A stretch of DNA of 64,000 nucleotides from CBDAKK01 sp965196605 (GTDB lineage: Bacteria > Spirochaetota > Spirochaetia > WTKD01 > G963693115): NCBI GenBank assembly GCA_965196605.1, contig CBDAKK010000002.1, forward strand, positions 248,001 through 312,000, in the 5' to 3' direction. The position numbers and the translations under genes were made by a program. Under the pieces are notes generated by a model, which worked only from the letters and a program-made list of their open reading frames with translations, was not told the DNA's origin and ran no database searches. How positions within the stretch are numbered: the stretch's first letter is position 1; each line of letters opens with the position of its first letter. Positions 26,912-35,115 of this stretch are shown here, in pieces.

Positions 26912-28014
26912 GCTTGCTCCAAGGGCTGTAGCGCCGCATCTATCGCCGCCTGTGGCTCGGTGCGTGCATGCATATGCGTACTTATCGCCTGCCTCCACAA
27001 CTTTGCGCCGCGCATTCCCGCAAACAAATTCATGCTGTGCCGCAACGCCAAAGAATGCATTCTGCTCATGCGCTGGTACGCAGGCCCACTTTGCGGCACG
27101 GCTACGCGCTGTAGTGAATGCTGCAAATAATCCCCATAACCACGCGCTATGGAAGCGCGTTTTTCAAACTCAGCCTGCGCAGCCGCGCCCTCGCGCTTAC
27201 CAAAAGCCTCTCCTTCTAAAGTCGTTTTATCTGCTGAGAGTGAGACATGCTCATCAATAAGCGCATCCGCATCAAAAAACATACACGGGTCATCGACCGC
27301 AGCCCTGCCTATCATGACCGCATCCAAGTGTTGTAAATGCTCTCGTGTAGATTCAAGCGTTGTAATGCCACCGTTTATCTCAATAAAACAGGCTACCAAG
27401 TCCTGTTTCAAACGCCGTACGTAGTCGTACTTGAGCGGCGGTATTTCTCTGTTTTGCCTTGGTGAAAGTCCTCCAAGTACCGCAATACGCGCATGCACCG
27501 CAAGCCGCGTTGCCCCGACACTGTGCATGCATGTAGCAAAACGCAATAAGTGCTCGTACTCCTCATACGCAGGCAGCCCTATGCGCGTGCCGTCTATGCC
27601 TATGCGGCACTTAACCGTAACTGGCACGTTTGACACAGCGCGCATGGCCTCCACAATTTTTTGCGTTTCCTCTACACGCGCCATAAGTGATGCGCCAAAA
27701 CCACCGCAATGCACGCGCTCACTGGGGCAACCTACATTGAGGTTTATCTCATCATAGTTGTATTCGTTTGCAATTTTCACGCTTTTTGCAAGCTCATGCG
27801 CATCACTCCCACCCAGTTGCAAGACCACAGGCTTTTCCACCTCGTCAAAAGCCAAATGCCCATCCGCATCACCGTGCACAAGCGCACCCGCGCTTATCAT
27901 TTCCGTATACAACCACGTCTTTTTGGTCAACAGGCGCATGAACACACGAAAAAACCTATCCGTGTGCTCCATCATGGGGGCAATGCTTACAACATATGGG
28001 GGGATATCACGCAT
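26902..28014 (-). CDS. dusA: tRNA-dihydrouridine synthase A
   Basis: This FMN enzyme reduces uridines in the D-loop of tRNA. The TIM-barrel begins with SIAPMMEHTDRFFR, the catalytic Cys lies in INLNVGCPSERV, and VTVKCRIGID and the INGGITT segment bind FMN and substrate. DusA-type features, such as MMEHTDR and the long C-terminus, favour the A subgroup. The start at 28014 gives the usual N-terminus and leaves 7 bases after the mnmA stop. An ATG at 28038 would overlap mnmA by 17 bases. About 370 residues is slightly long for DusA because of an Ala/Glu-rich insert near residue 275. Confidence 0.92.
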   Translation of the reverse strand: MRDIPPYVVSIAPMMEHTDRFFRVFMRLLTKKTWLYTEMISAGALVHGDADGHLAFDEVEKPVVLQLGGSDAHELAKSVKIANEYNYDEINLNVGCPSERVHCGGFGASLMARVEETQKIVEAMRAVSNVPVTVKCRIGIDGTRIGLPAYEEYEHLLRFATCMHSVGATRLAVHARIAVLGGLSPRQNREIPPLKYDYVRRLKQDLVACFIEINGGITTLESTREHLQHLDAVMIGRAAVDDPCMFFDADALIDEHVSLSADKTTLEGEAFGKREGAAAQAEFEKRASIARGYGDYLQHSLQRVAVPQSGPAYQRMSRMHSLALRHSMNLFAGMRGAKLWRQAISTHMHARTEPQAAIDAALQPLEQAYL

Positions 28015-28021
28015 AGGTATA

Positions 28022-29104
28022 TTATGCAAGATGCGCATCGCTTACGCGCGCACATCCAAGGCAGCGTGTTCCATCATAAAACACAACAAATTGTCCCGCG
28101 GCAATTCCCGCATCACCCTGCTCTAACCTAACCTGCCCACAATTGTTTGTAGCATTGTATTCAAAGGATGCGTGAACTTTTTGCGGACCATGGCGCAATT
28201 TTACGGACAGGTTTTGACAATGCCCAAAAGTCTCGGCGCTCCCTTCTAAGGCGTGACATTCATCTACATGCACAAGCTGTGTTTCTTGCGCTTCACTTAC
28301 ATGGCGTACAAAAACGCGGTTCTCTGAAAAACTTTTGCCCGCAACATACCATGGCCCATTTCCTAACCCCAGCCCGCGCCGCTGCCCTATGGTATAAAAC
28401 CATGAGCCTTCATGCTCACCGAGTATTTTTTCAGTAGAGGCATGTACAATAACACCCTTTTTTTCACCGAGGTAGTGTTTGACAAAATCGCGGTAGCGTA
28501 TCTTACCCAAAAAGCAAATGCCTTGGCTGTCCTTTCTGTTTTGTGGTGGAATGGCATGCGCACGGGCAAAAGAGCGCACCTCATGTTTTTGCATGCCGTA
28601 TAGGGGGAAGTGTAACATAGCAAGTTGCGTAGCGCAGAGGTGTGAAAGAAAATACGTTTGGTCTTTTACAGGGTCAGTCGCCATGTACAAAGTAACAGGG
28701 GCATTATGCGCATGACGTACTTCAGCATAGTGTCCACTTACTATGTGCGTAGCATCAACATTGTTTAAAAAAGCACCAAACTTTATGCGTTCATTGCAAA
28801 ATATATCCGGGCTTGGCGTGCGTCCGCATTTCAATTCATCAACGGTGTACGACACCACCGTATCGTAATATTCACGCTGCAAAGAAATAATACGAAAGGG
28901 CACGTCCAGCATGCGCGCGGTTTGTTCAGCATAAAAAATATCTTCTTCCCAAGGGCACGATCCCAAAAACGACAATTCATCCTCAAGCCAAATTTTCAAA
29001 TAATAGGCGCATAGGTTTTTTTTGTACTGCGGGTTCTCTTGTACATAGCGCGCAAGGGCAACTGCACTATCTACGCCGCCAGAAAGCAGAGCTGCAATGT
29101 GCAT
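28022..29104 (-). CDS. mnmA: tRNA-specific 2-thiouridylase
   Basis: MnmA adds sulfur at position 2 of U34 in tRNAs for Lys, Glu and Gln, using ATP. The PP-loop LLSGGVDSAVALA stands at the N-terminus. GRTPSPDIFCNERIKFG carries the first catalytic Cys, KDQTYFLSHL follows, and QGICFLGK carries the second. The C-terminal beta-barrel is visible (YTIGQRRGLG, FVVFYDG). Length, 360 residues, is normal. It is followed closely by dusA, so two tRNA modification genes are joined. Confidence 0.96.
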   Translation of the reverse strand: MHIAALLSGGVDSAVALARYVQENPQYKKNLCAYYLKIWLEDELSFLGSCPWEEDIFYAEQTARMLDVPFRIISLQREYYDTVVSYTVDELKCGRTPSPDIFCNERIKFGAFLNNVDATHIVSGHYAEVRHAHNAPVTLYMATDPVKDQTYFLSHLCATQLAMLHFPLYGMQKHEVRSFARAHAIPPQNRKDSQGICFLGKIRYRDFVKHYLGEKKGVIVHASTEKILGEHEGSWFYTIGQRRGLGLGNGPWYVAGKSFSENRVFVRHVSEAQETQLVHVDECHALEGSAETFGHCQNLSVKLRHGPQKVHASFEYNATNNCGQVRLEQGDAGIAAGQFVVFYDGTRCLGCARVSDAHLA

Positions 29105-29110
29105 GAGGAC

Positions 29111-29230
29111 TTACCATGAAAATAAATTTTTTATAATGGCGGTGGTGAAAACCGCAGAAACAACAGCAACAATCGCAGTAACAACGAGTATCCACTTTTG
29201 CTTGCGCGTAAGTTTATTTCGAGAATTCAT
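29111..29230 (-). CDS. Possible small single-pass membrane protein, 39 residues
   Basis: A short frame between the FlgM-like gene and mnmA codes for a Lys/Arg-rich N-terminus (MNSRNKLTRKQKW) and one membrane helix of about 20 residues, ILVVTAIVAVVSAVFTTAII, ending NLFSW. The positive-inside start and single helix are typical of small membrane proteins. No strong ribosome binding site is seen and I recognise no family. It lies just before mnmA and may be cotranscribed. Confidence 0.45.
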   Translation of the reverse strand: MNSRNKLTRKQKWILVVTAIVAVVSAVFTTAIIKNLFSW

Positions 29231-29284
29231 AGCTTCATTGTATAAAATGCGTCTACAAAGCTAAAGTAACAGCAAAGCTAAAAA

Positions 29285-29593
29285 CTAGCCAAGAAAGTCT
29301 TTTAAAAGCTTTTTTGCAACGGCTTGTAGGGTTTCGCTTGAAGGGAACTTATAAGAAGAAGGGTTTTTCATAAGAGCCTCTACCTTCTCTGCGCGCACAT
29401 CCGGCGCATTCATGATAGCATTCATAGCCTTGCTGTACGCTACCTTATCGGCACGGTTATTCTGTGCATGCACATCTACAACGTCATGCTTAATCACGCC
29501 ATTAATAGCCTTTGAGTCTTGAACATGCTTTACTTTTTTTGCATCAGAAACACCTTGCGTTACGCGAGGCGGTGTGAGCTTATCGATTGCCAT
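29285..29593 (-). CDS. FlgM-like anti-sigma-28 factor (candidate)
   Basis: The 102-residue product starts MAIDKLTPPRV, similar to the MxIDKLNP start of treponemal FlgM. Near residue 64 it has NAPDVRAEKVEALMKNP, like the FlgM helix that binds the flagellar sigma factor (PDVR.dKV..Lk). The C-terminal helix AVAKKLLKDFLG also fits. The middle is low in complexity and disordered, as in FlgM. A ribosome binding site GAGAGGA precedes the ATG. If correct, it controls late flagellar genes. Similarity is short, so this is a candidate only. Confidence 0.6.
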   Translation of the reverse strand: MAIDKLTPPRVTQGVSDAKKVKHVQDSKAINGVIKHDVVDVHAQNNRADKVAYSKAMNAIMNAPDVRAEKVEALMKNPSSYKFPSSETLQAVAKKLLKDFLG

Positions 29594-29629
29594 TATATAA
29601 ACATCCTCTCACAATAATATCGACATATT

Positions 29630-30319
29630 TTAACTTTTATTGTAGACTTTTTTTGCAGGGTATACAAGCACGGTACATTCCCCTTTTGCCGTAGTTTTAT
29701 CATTCCATATACTAAGCACTTCATTTACAGCACCTCGAAGGCATTGCTCAAATTTTTTCGTAAGTTCTCTTGCAAGTAATACATGTCGTGTACTATCTAT
29801 ATCGGCAATTTCTGCAAGCAACTTCGCAATTCTATAGGGAGATTCAAAAATAATAAAAGCCTCATCCCGAGTCATAAGCTCCACAAGCCTTGTACGCCGG
29901 GCCGATGCTCTGCGTTGCAAAAAACCTTCAAAATGAAAGCCCTTGCCATGAAGCCCCGCAACGCACACAATGGACATAACCGCACTTGCTCCGGGAATAG
30001 GGCATACATCGATGTTCTGCTCATGAGCACGCTCCACAAGTAATGCGCCCGGGTCACTTACACAAGGCGTGCCCGCATCACTCACAAGCGCAATGTCTTC
30101 GCCATTGAGTAAGCGCGGAAGTAAATTTGCATCCCACACCCGCTCACCAGAATGCGCATCGCATCGCACACACGCAGTAGTAATACCATATCGCGTAAGC
30201 AATTTTTTTGTCTGCCGCGTGTCCTCGCAGGCTATAAGCGACGCATTTTTAAGCACCTCAAGCGCGCGCGCACTCACATCACCCAAATTACCTATGGGAG
30301 TTGCAACTACATACAACAT
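29630..30319 (-). CDS. rsmI: 16S rRNA 2'-O-ribose C1402 methyltransferase
   Basis: This SAM-dependent enzyme methylates the ribose of C1402 in 16S rRNA, tuning the decoding centre. The tetrapyrrole-methylase-like fold is shown by LYVVATPIGNLGDVSARAL, CEDTRQTKKLL, LVSDAGTPCVSDPG and PIPGASAVM, and FIIFESPYRI lies in the second domain. At 229 residues it is shorter than E. coli RsmI (286) because the C-terminal domain is missing, as in several spirochaetes or other short forms. Its ATG lies 3 bases after the stop of the DtxR-type regulator gene, so the two are coupled. Confidence 0.93.
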   Translation of the reverse strand: MLYVVATPIGNLGDVSARALEVLKNASLIACEDTRQTKKLLTRYGITTACVRCDAHSGERVWDANLLPRLLNGEDIALVSDAGTPCVSDPGALLVERAHEQNIDVCPIPGASAVMSIVCVAGLHGKGFHFEGFLQRRASARRTRLVELMTRDEAFIIFESPYRIAKLLAEIADIDSTRHVLLARELTKKFEQCLRGAVNEVLSIWNDKTTAKGECTVLVYPAKKVYNKS

Positions 30320-30322
30320 GTT

Positions 30323-30811
30323 TTACACATTAGCTTCTGCTTCTGTCGCATGCGAAGGAAGCAAACAAAACATGCAACGCATTTCGTTGTGCTTGCAATC
30401 AGCGTGCTTATGCGGAGTGTCTCGCATATGCAGGCTTAAAAACAACTTCATTTTTTCCATAACAATGGGACTCAACGCCTTCTTCATTTTGTGCGCCGCC
30501 ACATCCGCATTCGCCGCATCTATGCCTAAAACAAAATGCAGAAACTCATATGAAAGACGGTGCTTCTCCAATACCATGCTCGCGTACTCACTACCCTTTG
30601 CAGTAAGCAAGAGGCTTTTATACTTGCTGTAATCTATAAAGCCCTCTTCAGAAAGGCATTGCAAGGCGCGCGTAACCGAAGACATCTTCACGCCCAAGTA
30701 TGTGGCAATATCCGAAACGCGCGCTGAGACCTTGCGCCTGCAAATGTAAGAAATAATCTCTATATAATCTTCAAGACTATCTGTTAATTTATACTGCGAA
30801 GCATCAGACAT
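30323..30811 (-). CDS. DtxR/MntR-family metal-dependent regulator
   Basis: The 162-residue product has the N-terminal winged helix of the DtxR family: LTDSLEDYIEIISYI, then RVSDIATYLGVKMSSVTRALQ and the EGFIDYSKY wing, followed by the dimerisation domain with EKHRLSYEFLHFVLG. It should sense Mn2+ or Fe2+ and repress uptake or efflux genes. The late Cys/His-rich tail (HADCKHNEMRCMFC) is uncommon and may bind metal. No C-terminal SH3 domain is present. The start at 30811 is chosen because a TATAAT lies 6 bases upstream of it; an ATG further up would lie before this box. It is cotranscribed with rsmI. Confidence 0.85.
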   Translation of the reverse strand: MSDASQYKLTDSLEDYIEIISYICRRKVSARVSDIATYLGVKMSSVTRALQCLSEEGFIDYSKYKSLLLTAKGSEYASMVLEKHRLSYEFLHFVLGIDAANADVAAHKMKKALSPIVMEKMKLFLSLHMRDTPHKHADCKHNEMRCMFCLLPSHATEAEANV

Positions 30812-30817
30812 AGCTTT

Positions 30818-30823
30818 ATTATA
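30818..30823 (-). promoter_or_regulatory. -10 box of the DtxR-type gene close to the start codon
   Basis: TATAAT on the minus strand lies only 6 bases before the ATG, so the transcription start should coincide with the start codon. No ribosome binding site is present. Confidence 0.45.
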
Positions 30824-30962
30824 ATGCATGAGGCACAAGTTCCGCCTTCAAACTCCCTAAACAGCGACAAAAAAGAAAAGGGGGCAAATCGAGAACCCAG
30901 GCTCACGCATCATAGACATACGACTCCTAGGGCACAAACGGCATCCGAAAAAATGAAGAGTA

Positions 30963-31073
30963 TTACCCTAACTTTGCAAGCATTACACTGAGGAGCGTAA
31001 AAAGCCCCGCAAATGCAATACCAAATATCACCAGCATATGTCCAATGCGCTTATCAGTTTTATCTACTATCAT
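30963..31073 (-). CDS. Possible small membrane protein, 36 residues
   Basis: A short frame codes for a charged start (MIVDKTDKRIGH) and one membrane helix, MLVIFGIAFAGLFTLLSVML, ending AKLG. Charge distribution fits a single-pass inner membrane protein. It follows another short frame by 10 bases and lies downstream of the SDR gene, so cotranscription is possible. No ribosome binding site and no known family were recognised. Confidence 0.4.
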   Translation of the reverse strand: MIVDKTDKRIGHMLVIFGIAFAGLFTLLSVMLAKLG

Positions 31074-31083
31074 TGATTGTTTG

Positions 31084-31197
31084 TTATTTTTTATGTATCA
31101 ATCGCACAGGGTATCCTGTTTTATTTTCGCTTATTTTACTTCCTATCTGTTGCATGCAGTAATCTGAATCCACAAACTCCGCGCTTATACAAGCCAT
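31084..31197 (-). CDS. Possible small protein or gene remnant, 37 residues
   Basis: A frame starting at ATG 31197 (or GTG 31209) gives MACISAEFVDSDYCM and a basic end, RLIHKK. The same frame stays open upstream into the SDR gene, so it could also be the 3' end of an older gene. Base use looks coding-like but no family is recognised. It lies between the SDR gene and the small membrane protein. Confidence 0.3.
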   Translation of the reverse strand: MACISAEFVDSDYCMQQIGSKISENKTGYPVRLIHKK

Positions 31198-31232
31198 GGC
31201 GCCTTTCACGTATTGCTCAATAAATGAAAAAT

Positions 31233-31955
31233 TTACGGCGCTTGCCGAGTTGGAGCTATGACAATTTCACGCACGCATACACCCTGAGGCTGCTGATACG
31301 CGTAGCTCACGGCATTAGCAATATCAACTGAATGTATAACGCCGCCCATGTCTTTCTTCCAATCAATGTAGCCTTGCTTAATTTCTTCACTGGTAGTGTG
31401 ACTTAATAACTCAGTCTCTACTGCACCGGGGGCAATAGTAATTACGCGCACATTATCACCAGAAACTTCTTCTCGAATTCCCTCACTCATGGCGTGAACA
31501 GCAAACTTAGTACCACAATATACAGCATGATTCGGAAATGTCTTGCGCCCCGCAACAGAACTTACGTTTATAATAGTTCCACTTTGACGTTTTTTCATAT
31601 CAGCAAGTACAATATGTATGCCATTAAGCAAACCGAGAATATTAACATCTATCATCTTTTTCCACTCCGCTGTATTCTGTGTAGCAACCTGCCCTAAAAG
31701 CATGACACCCGCATTATTAATAAGACAATCCACCTTTCCATACAAGGACTGGGCTTCATCCACAGCCTTTCTAAATGCATCCGCGTCTGTCACATCGACC
31801 TCACGGCACAGCGCATTTGGCAAATTCATTTGCTCCAACAAATGTATGCGCCGCGCCAATAACAACAAGGGAAAACCTTCATGAGAAAGCACGCGGGCAG
31901 TCTCCTTCCCAATTCCTGAGCTTGCACCCGTAATTACAACAAGTGGCTTTTGCAT
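31233..31955 (-). CDS. Short-chain dehydrogenase/reductase
   Basis: This 240-residue classical SDR has the cofactor motif TGASSGIGKETA, the NNAG motif, a catalytic Ser in NVSSVAG and the Tyr-x3-Lys in YCGTKFA, followed by PGAVETEL. It is closest in pattern to the YdfG-like group of NADP-dependent alcohol and hydroxyacid dehydrogenases, but the substrate is unknown. A ribosome binding site AGGAG lies 7 bases before the ATG. It reads towards the small frames and the DtxR-type gene. Confidence 0.9.
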   Translation of the reverse strand: MQKPLVVITGASSGIGKETARVLSHEGFPLLLLARRIHLLEQMNLPNALCREVDVTDADAFRKAVDEAQSLYGKVDCLINNAGVMLLGQVATQNTAEWKKMIDVNILGLLNGIHIVLADMKKRQSGTIINVSSVAGRKTFPNHAVYCGTKFAVHAMSEGIREEVSGDNVRVITIAPGAVETELLSHTTSEEIKQGYIDWKKDMGGVIHSVDIANAVSYAYQQPQGVCVREIVIAPTRQAP

Positions 31956-32134
31956 AATAACACTCCTGATATATAAATTTTATTTTTTTAGTATAACCCT
32001 TCATTTTAGTAATGTCAAAAAAATCATTATCATTCATGAATGCTGCGTAGACGTGACGTTGCGCATTATTTTATGAACTATGCTGAGCAGTGGCATCATT
32101 AGAATTTTATGAATTTATATTTTTTATCTAGCAC

Positions 32135-32163
32135 TTGTAAAGATGATATTTTCTTACTATGCA
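32135..32163 (+). promoter_or_regulatory. Candidate promoter of the split LRR lipoprotein
   Basis: TTGTAA (32135-32140) and TATGCA (32158-32163) are 17 bases apart, with an AGCACTTG context like that before the gene at 19302. The longest frame would start inside this -10 box, which supports a later start at 32195. Confidence 0.45.
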
Positions 32164-32194
32164 TGGTAAAGAAATACTAGACATGGGAGATTTT

Positions 32195-33196
32195 GTGATT
32201 ATAAAACGACATTTGAAAATAGGAATAGCAAGTTTTTTGGTAATAAGTGCGATAGGGTGCAATGACTTTGAGAAACTCCTTCAAGAGCAAAATCATGTTG
32301 ATACTGCAGTACGTCCCCAAAAACCACACAGCGGCAGAGTCTTACAAAGCTACACTTTTCCACCAGATACAACTGTTATTAAAGCTAATGCCCTTGAAGA
32401 TCAGCAGCTCACCGCTATTGATTTGCCACCTCAACTCATTTCTATCGATAAGAATGCTTTTTTAAACAATAAATTATCACGCATAAACATACCTGAATCG
32501 GTGGCAGATGTTCGTGAAGGAGCTTTTGTTGGCAATCCATTACAAACAGTATTCTTCTCAGAAAAGCTTTATGAAAAATTGTCCAATCCCCAAAGTGACG
32601 CAGACATTACTCATAGAGAAAGAATACAAAATCTTGCGAAGGTTTTCGGCAATGGAAATGGCAATACACAATACATTATCAAAGATCGCAAAGACAACAA
32701 TATTATATACCCACAAGCACAAATAATCACCGCTCATGGAAAAAGAACCCTTGTTATAAACAATGGCGTAAAATCTATTGGGCAGCTTGCGTATATGAAT
32801 TACACACAAATAGTAAAAACGCTACATGCAAGAAAAAATGGAGATTGGCCTACCGCACCAAATGATAAATCAAATGATAAATCATACTGCGAAATTGTTA
32901 GAAATAGCGACTATTTAAGATGTAGCGGCAAAGGCTACGCTCCAAACATAGAAGAGATTACCCTACCAGATGGACTAACCCATATTAGCGCATCGGCTTT
33001 TGGTTCTAACAAACTGACCAAGCTTACTATACCAAATTCTGTAAAAAGTATTGAAAGTTTTGCTTTTAGCGGCAACCCACTTACAGAAGTTACCATGTCC
33101 AAAAAGTTATACCAAAAACTTTACAGCGAGAAAGCGCAAGCCCCCGCAGGAAATCCAAACGGTGAAAGCATTGCGTGGTGGCATAAGTCGTCTTGA
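32195..33196 (+). CDS. LRR surface lipoprotein, N-terminal half (ends at in-frame TGA)
   Basis: The start is a GTG preceded by GGGAGA. This gives a signal peptide with lipobox SAIGC. The next part, LQSYTFPPDTTVIKANAL, closely matches the restored protein coded at 20692, and BspA-type repeats follow in two groups (about residues 50-110 and 250-315). Translation stops at TGA 33194-33196, but the same frame continues open without a gap to 34258 with more LRR sequence. It is thus half of a protein of about 690 residues. The truncated form could still be exported. Confidence 0.7.
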   Translation: MIIKRHLKIGIASFLVISAIGCNDFEKLLQEQNHVDTAVRPQKPHSGRVLQSYTFPPDTTVIKANALEDQQLTAIDLPPQLISIDKNAFLNNKLSRINIPESVADVREGAFVGNPLQTVFFSEKLYEKLSNPQSDADITHRERIQNLAKVFGNGNGNTQYIIKDRKDNNIIYPQAQIITAHGKRTLVINNGVKSIGQLAYMNYTQIVKTLHARKNGDWPTAPNDKSNDKSYCEIVRNSDYLRCSGKGYAPNIEEITLPDGLTHISASAFGSNKLTKLTIPNSVKSIESFAFSGNPLTEVTMSKKLYQKLYSEKAQAPAGNPNGESIAWWHKSS

Positions 33197-33211
33197 CATT
33201 CAGCATTCGAT

Positions 33212-34258
33212 TTGACTCAAGGCCATGTCTATGGTGATTATATTAAAGGCTCCGACAAAACATTTAACCTCAAGGAAGGGGATGCAATTACAGAAAAGGT
33301 TCTTTTTATGAGACGCGCCCATGCTATTGGCGCACAAGAATATGCAAACAGAGGCTTAACTGCTGTGGTCATACCAGTCTCTGTAAATAACATTGATAAG
33401 CCAAAGATTGATAAAAACACACCTAATAATGTAATAAACCCAACAGGGTTTATTAGTGGCAGCTTACTTGATGATGGTGCTAACATGATTGGTAATATGA
33501 ACGCGCTTGATGATATAAACGCAAACATAGTAGAAGCAATGCCACCTAAAGGTAATTCACTTAATACTCCACATGTAAACGCACATGCAGTAGACGAAAC
33601 CGCCTTTGAGGGCAACCCACTTACAAAGGTTACATTATCTAAAAGATTATATGCAGAACTCTTTAGTCAAGGAAGGCTTGGTGCAATCTTTGGTTCTCAT
33701 GTAAAGTACTGGGATATTCAAAATCCGTCGCAAGAACTTAATGAAAAAACTACTCGTGAATATAGGGCAAAACTAGAACAAAATAAGCTAGAAGAACAGC
33801 GTAGAGAAGCTGCACGCAAGGCTGCCATAAAAGCTTACAAAGAAGCCGTGGGCGTTGCTAAAGCAAAAGCGCAAAAACATATTGCGCAAGCTGAAAAAGA
33901 TGGAAGCTTACCATTGTTGGGCATAGCTCTTAATTCTGCAAAACACCCAATGAAAGTGAGCAAAGGTATTCGGTTTCTAAATGTCCCAAAATTTAGAAGT
34001 AGAGGTATAAGATATATTACAAAAGCAGTGGTGGCAATAGCCGGGAAAGAAGGATTGTTAAACGGTAAAGAGCTTTCCAAAGTAAATATTATCCAAATAA
34101 TTTATAAAAGCGGACAAAAAGTACTTGAGAGACGCAAGTACTTACAACACCATTACCATATAACTAAGAACGCTGGTAGCGGAACATACACTGTTATGTT
34201 TGAGTACGAAGGACATAGGCCTACGTCTATAGATATGACGTTTACGGTAGTAGAGTAA
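33212..34258 (+). pseudogene. LRR surface lipoprotein, C-terminal half after the in-frame TGA
   Basis: The region continues the reading frame of the gene at 32195 after a single TGA. Its first in-frame start candidate is a TTG at 33212 without a ribosome binding site or signal peptide, so it is unlikely to be made alone. It holds LRR-type sequence (AFEGNPLTKVTLSKRLY), a charged helical stretch rich in Lys, Glu and Ala (about 33770-33900), and a C-terminal region of about 120 residues that differs from the domain of the genes at 19302 and 20692 and ends in beta-strand-like sequence (TYTVMFEYEG). Read-through or nonsense loss are both possible. Confidence 0.65.
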
Positions 34259-34312
34259 TGTAAATATATATATATACGCTTGAGCGCGTATACTTGTCTT
34301 TAACAACATATG

Positions 34313-34345
34313 AAAAAGCATTGGCACTACGTCAATGCTTTTTTT
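34313..34345 (+). terminator. Rho-independent terminator
   Basis: AAAAAGCATTG pairs with CAATGCTTTTT around an 8- to 10-base loop and is followed by more T. It lies about 55 bases after the end of the split lipoprotein gene. Confidence 0.85.
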
Positions 34346-34532
34346 ACATACCATATCCGTTCCTTGATCTCACAAGAAGCGCATGAAGCCTTCTCAGCCA
34401 AAAGCACTACGAAACATGCCCGCTGGACTACCTCGTCAACACTTTAAAACCTTGCATTTTTTCAAAATAGAGGCGCCTTTTCACATAAAAAACAGATGAC
34501 GTGAGCAACACATCTCGTGAGCCATAAAACAA

Positions 34533-34600
34533 ACACGCGCGCGTAAGCGCAGTACCGCGTCTTACTCCAAGGGGGTGTGGGGGGCAACTCCCCGACAAAG
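34533..34600. repeat. Dispersed G-rich repeat, copy 1
   Basis: About 62 bases, including GCGCAGTACCGCGTCTTA and GGGTGTGGGG, recur in reverse orientation at 44648-44710 with few changes. The core GGGG-CAACT-CCCC forms a short stem. Both copies lie between genes, so it behaves like a REP-type intergenic element. Confidence 0.8.
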
Positions 34601-34609
34601 GCATGTGCA

Positions 34610-34659
34610 TAACCCTACAAGCGAACGGGTATGGTGTGTTTGTGCGCGTGTTGTTTTAT
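34610..34659 (-). repeat. Direct repeat of the hisF 3' end, copy 1
   Basis: These 50 bases match 36317-36366 with two mismatches and read in the same direction. They encode the last codons and stop of hisF. Together the copies bracket the AT-rich islet 34660-36316. Confidence 0.9.
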
Positions 34660-34708
34660 TTCACTCGGATTATCATTAAAATATGTCTATGCATTTGCTA
34701 TGAATTTC

Positions 34709-35088
34709 TCAGTCCAAAATCGTCTTTATGCCTCTACTAGAAATAGAAGGAGTTCTCTCTAGATAGATAATTTGACATATATCACTAAGAGTATCAAATT
34801 TGCCCTTCCAATCATCACCCATAATGAAAACATCCACTTGATACTCAAGTATGTCCTTCCTTTTCTGCTCCCAGGCATCTTCTCGTATCACTTTATCCAC
34901 AAAGCAAATACTATCAACTATTGCTTTCCTTTGCTCATAGTTATGATACGCTTTCTTGTTCTTCTCAAGGTTGAACTCATCAGATGAGACCCCAACTATT
35001 AACTTATCCCCATATTCAGAAGCACGCTTTAATATATTCCAATGACCAAAATGAAATGTATCAAATGTTAAGACTATTTTTTTTTCAT
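34709..35088 (-). pseudogene. tagD: Glycerol-3-phosphate cytidylyltransferase, out of frame at an A9 tract
   Basis: TagD makes CDP-glycerol from CTP and glycerol 3-phosphate. Nearly the full protein is coded: VLTFDTFHFGHWNILKRA with the HxGH-type nucleotide motif, GVSSDEFN, KKAYHNYEQRK, VFIMGDDWKGKFD and YLERTPSISS. The only start with a ribosome binding site (TGAGGA) is the ATG at 35088. It is followed by nine A and then TAG: ten A would put it in frame and give 126 residues, the normal length. Slippage on A9 by RNA polymerase or the ribosome could still yield protein. The neighbouring transferase would use its product. Confidence 0.78.
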
Positions 35089-35115
35089 AAGCAATTCCTC
35101 AAATATATCATAAGT

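Larger units (their letters stand above)
34346..34708. other. Intergenic region with repeats, no gene supported
   Basis: The stretch holds a G-rich dispersed repeat and a copy of the hisF 3' end. A 60-codon minus-strand frame (34428-34610) runs through the repeat and is not supported as a gene. The part after 34660 is AT-rich and belongs to the islet with tagD. Confidence 0.5.

Noticed and set aside
34428..34610. Minus-strand frame of 60 codons
   Set aside because: It runs through the dispersed G-rich repeat and has no recognisable protein features. It is treated as intergenic.
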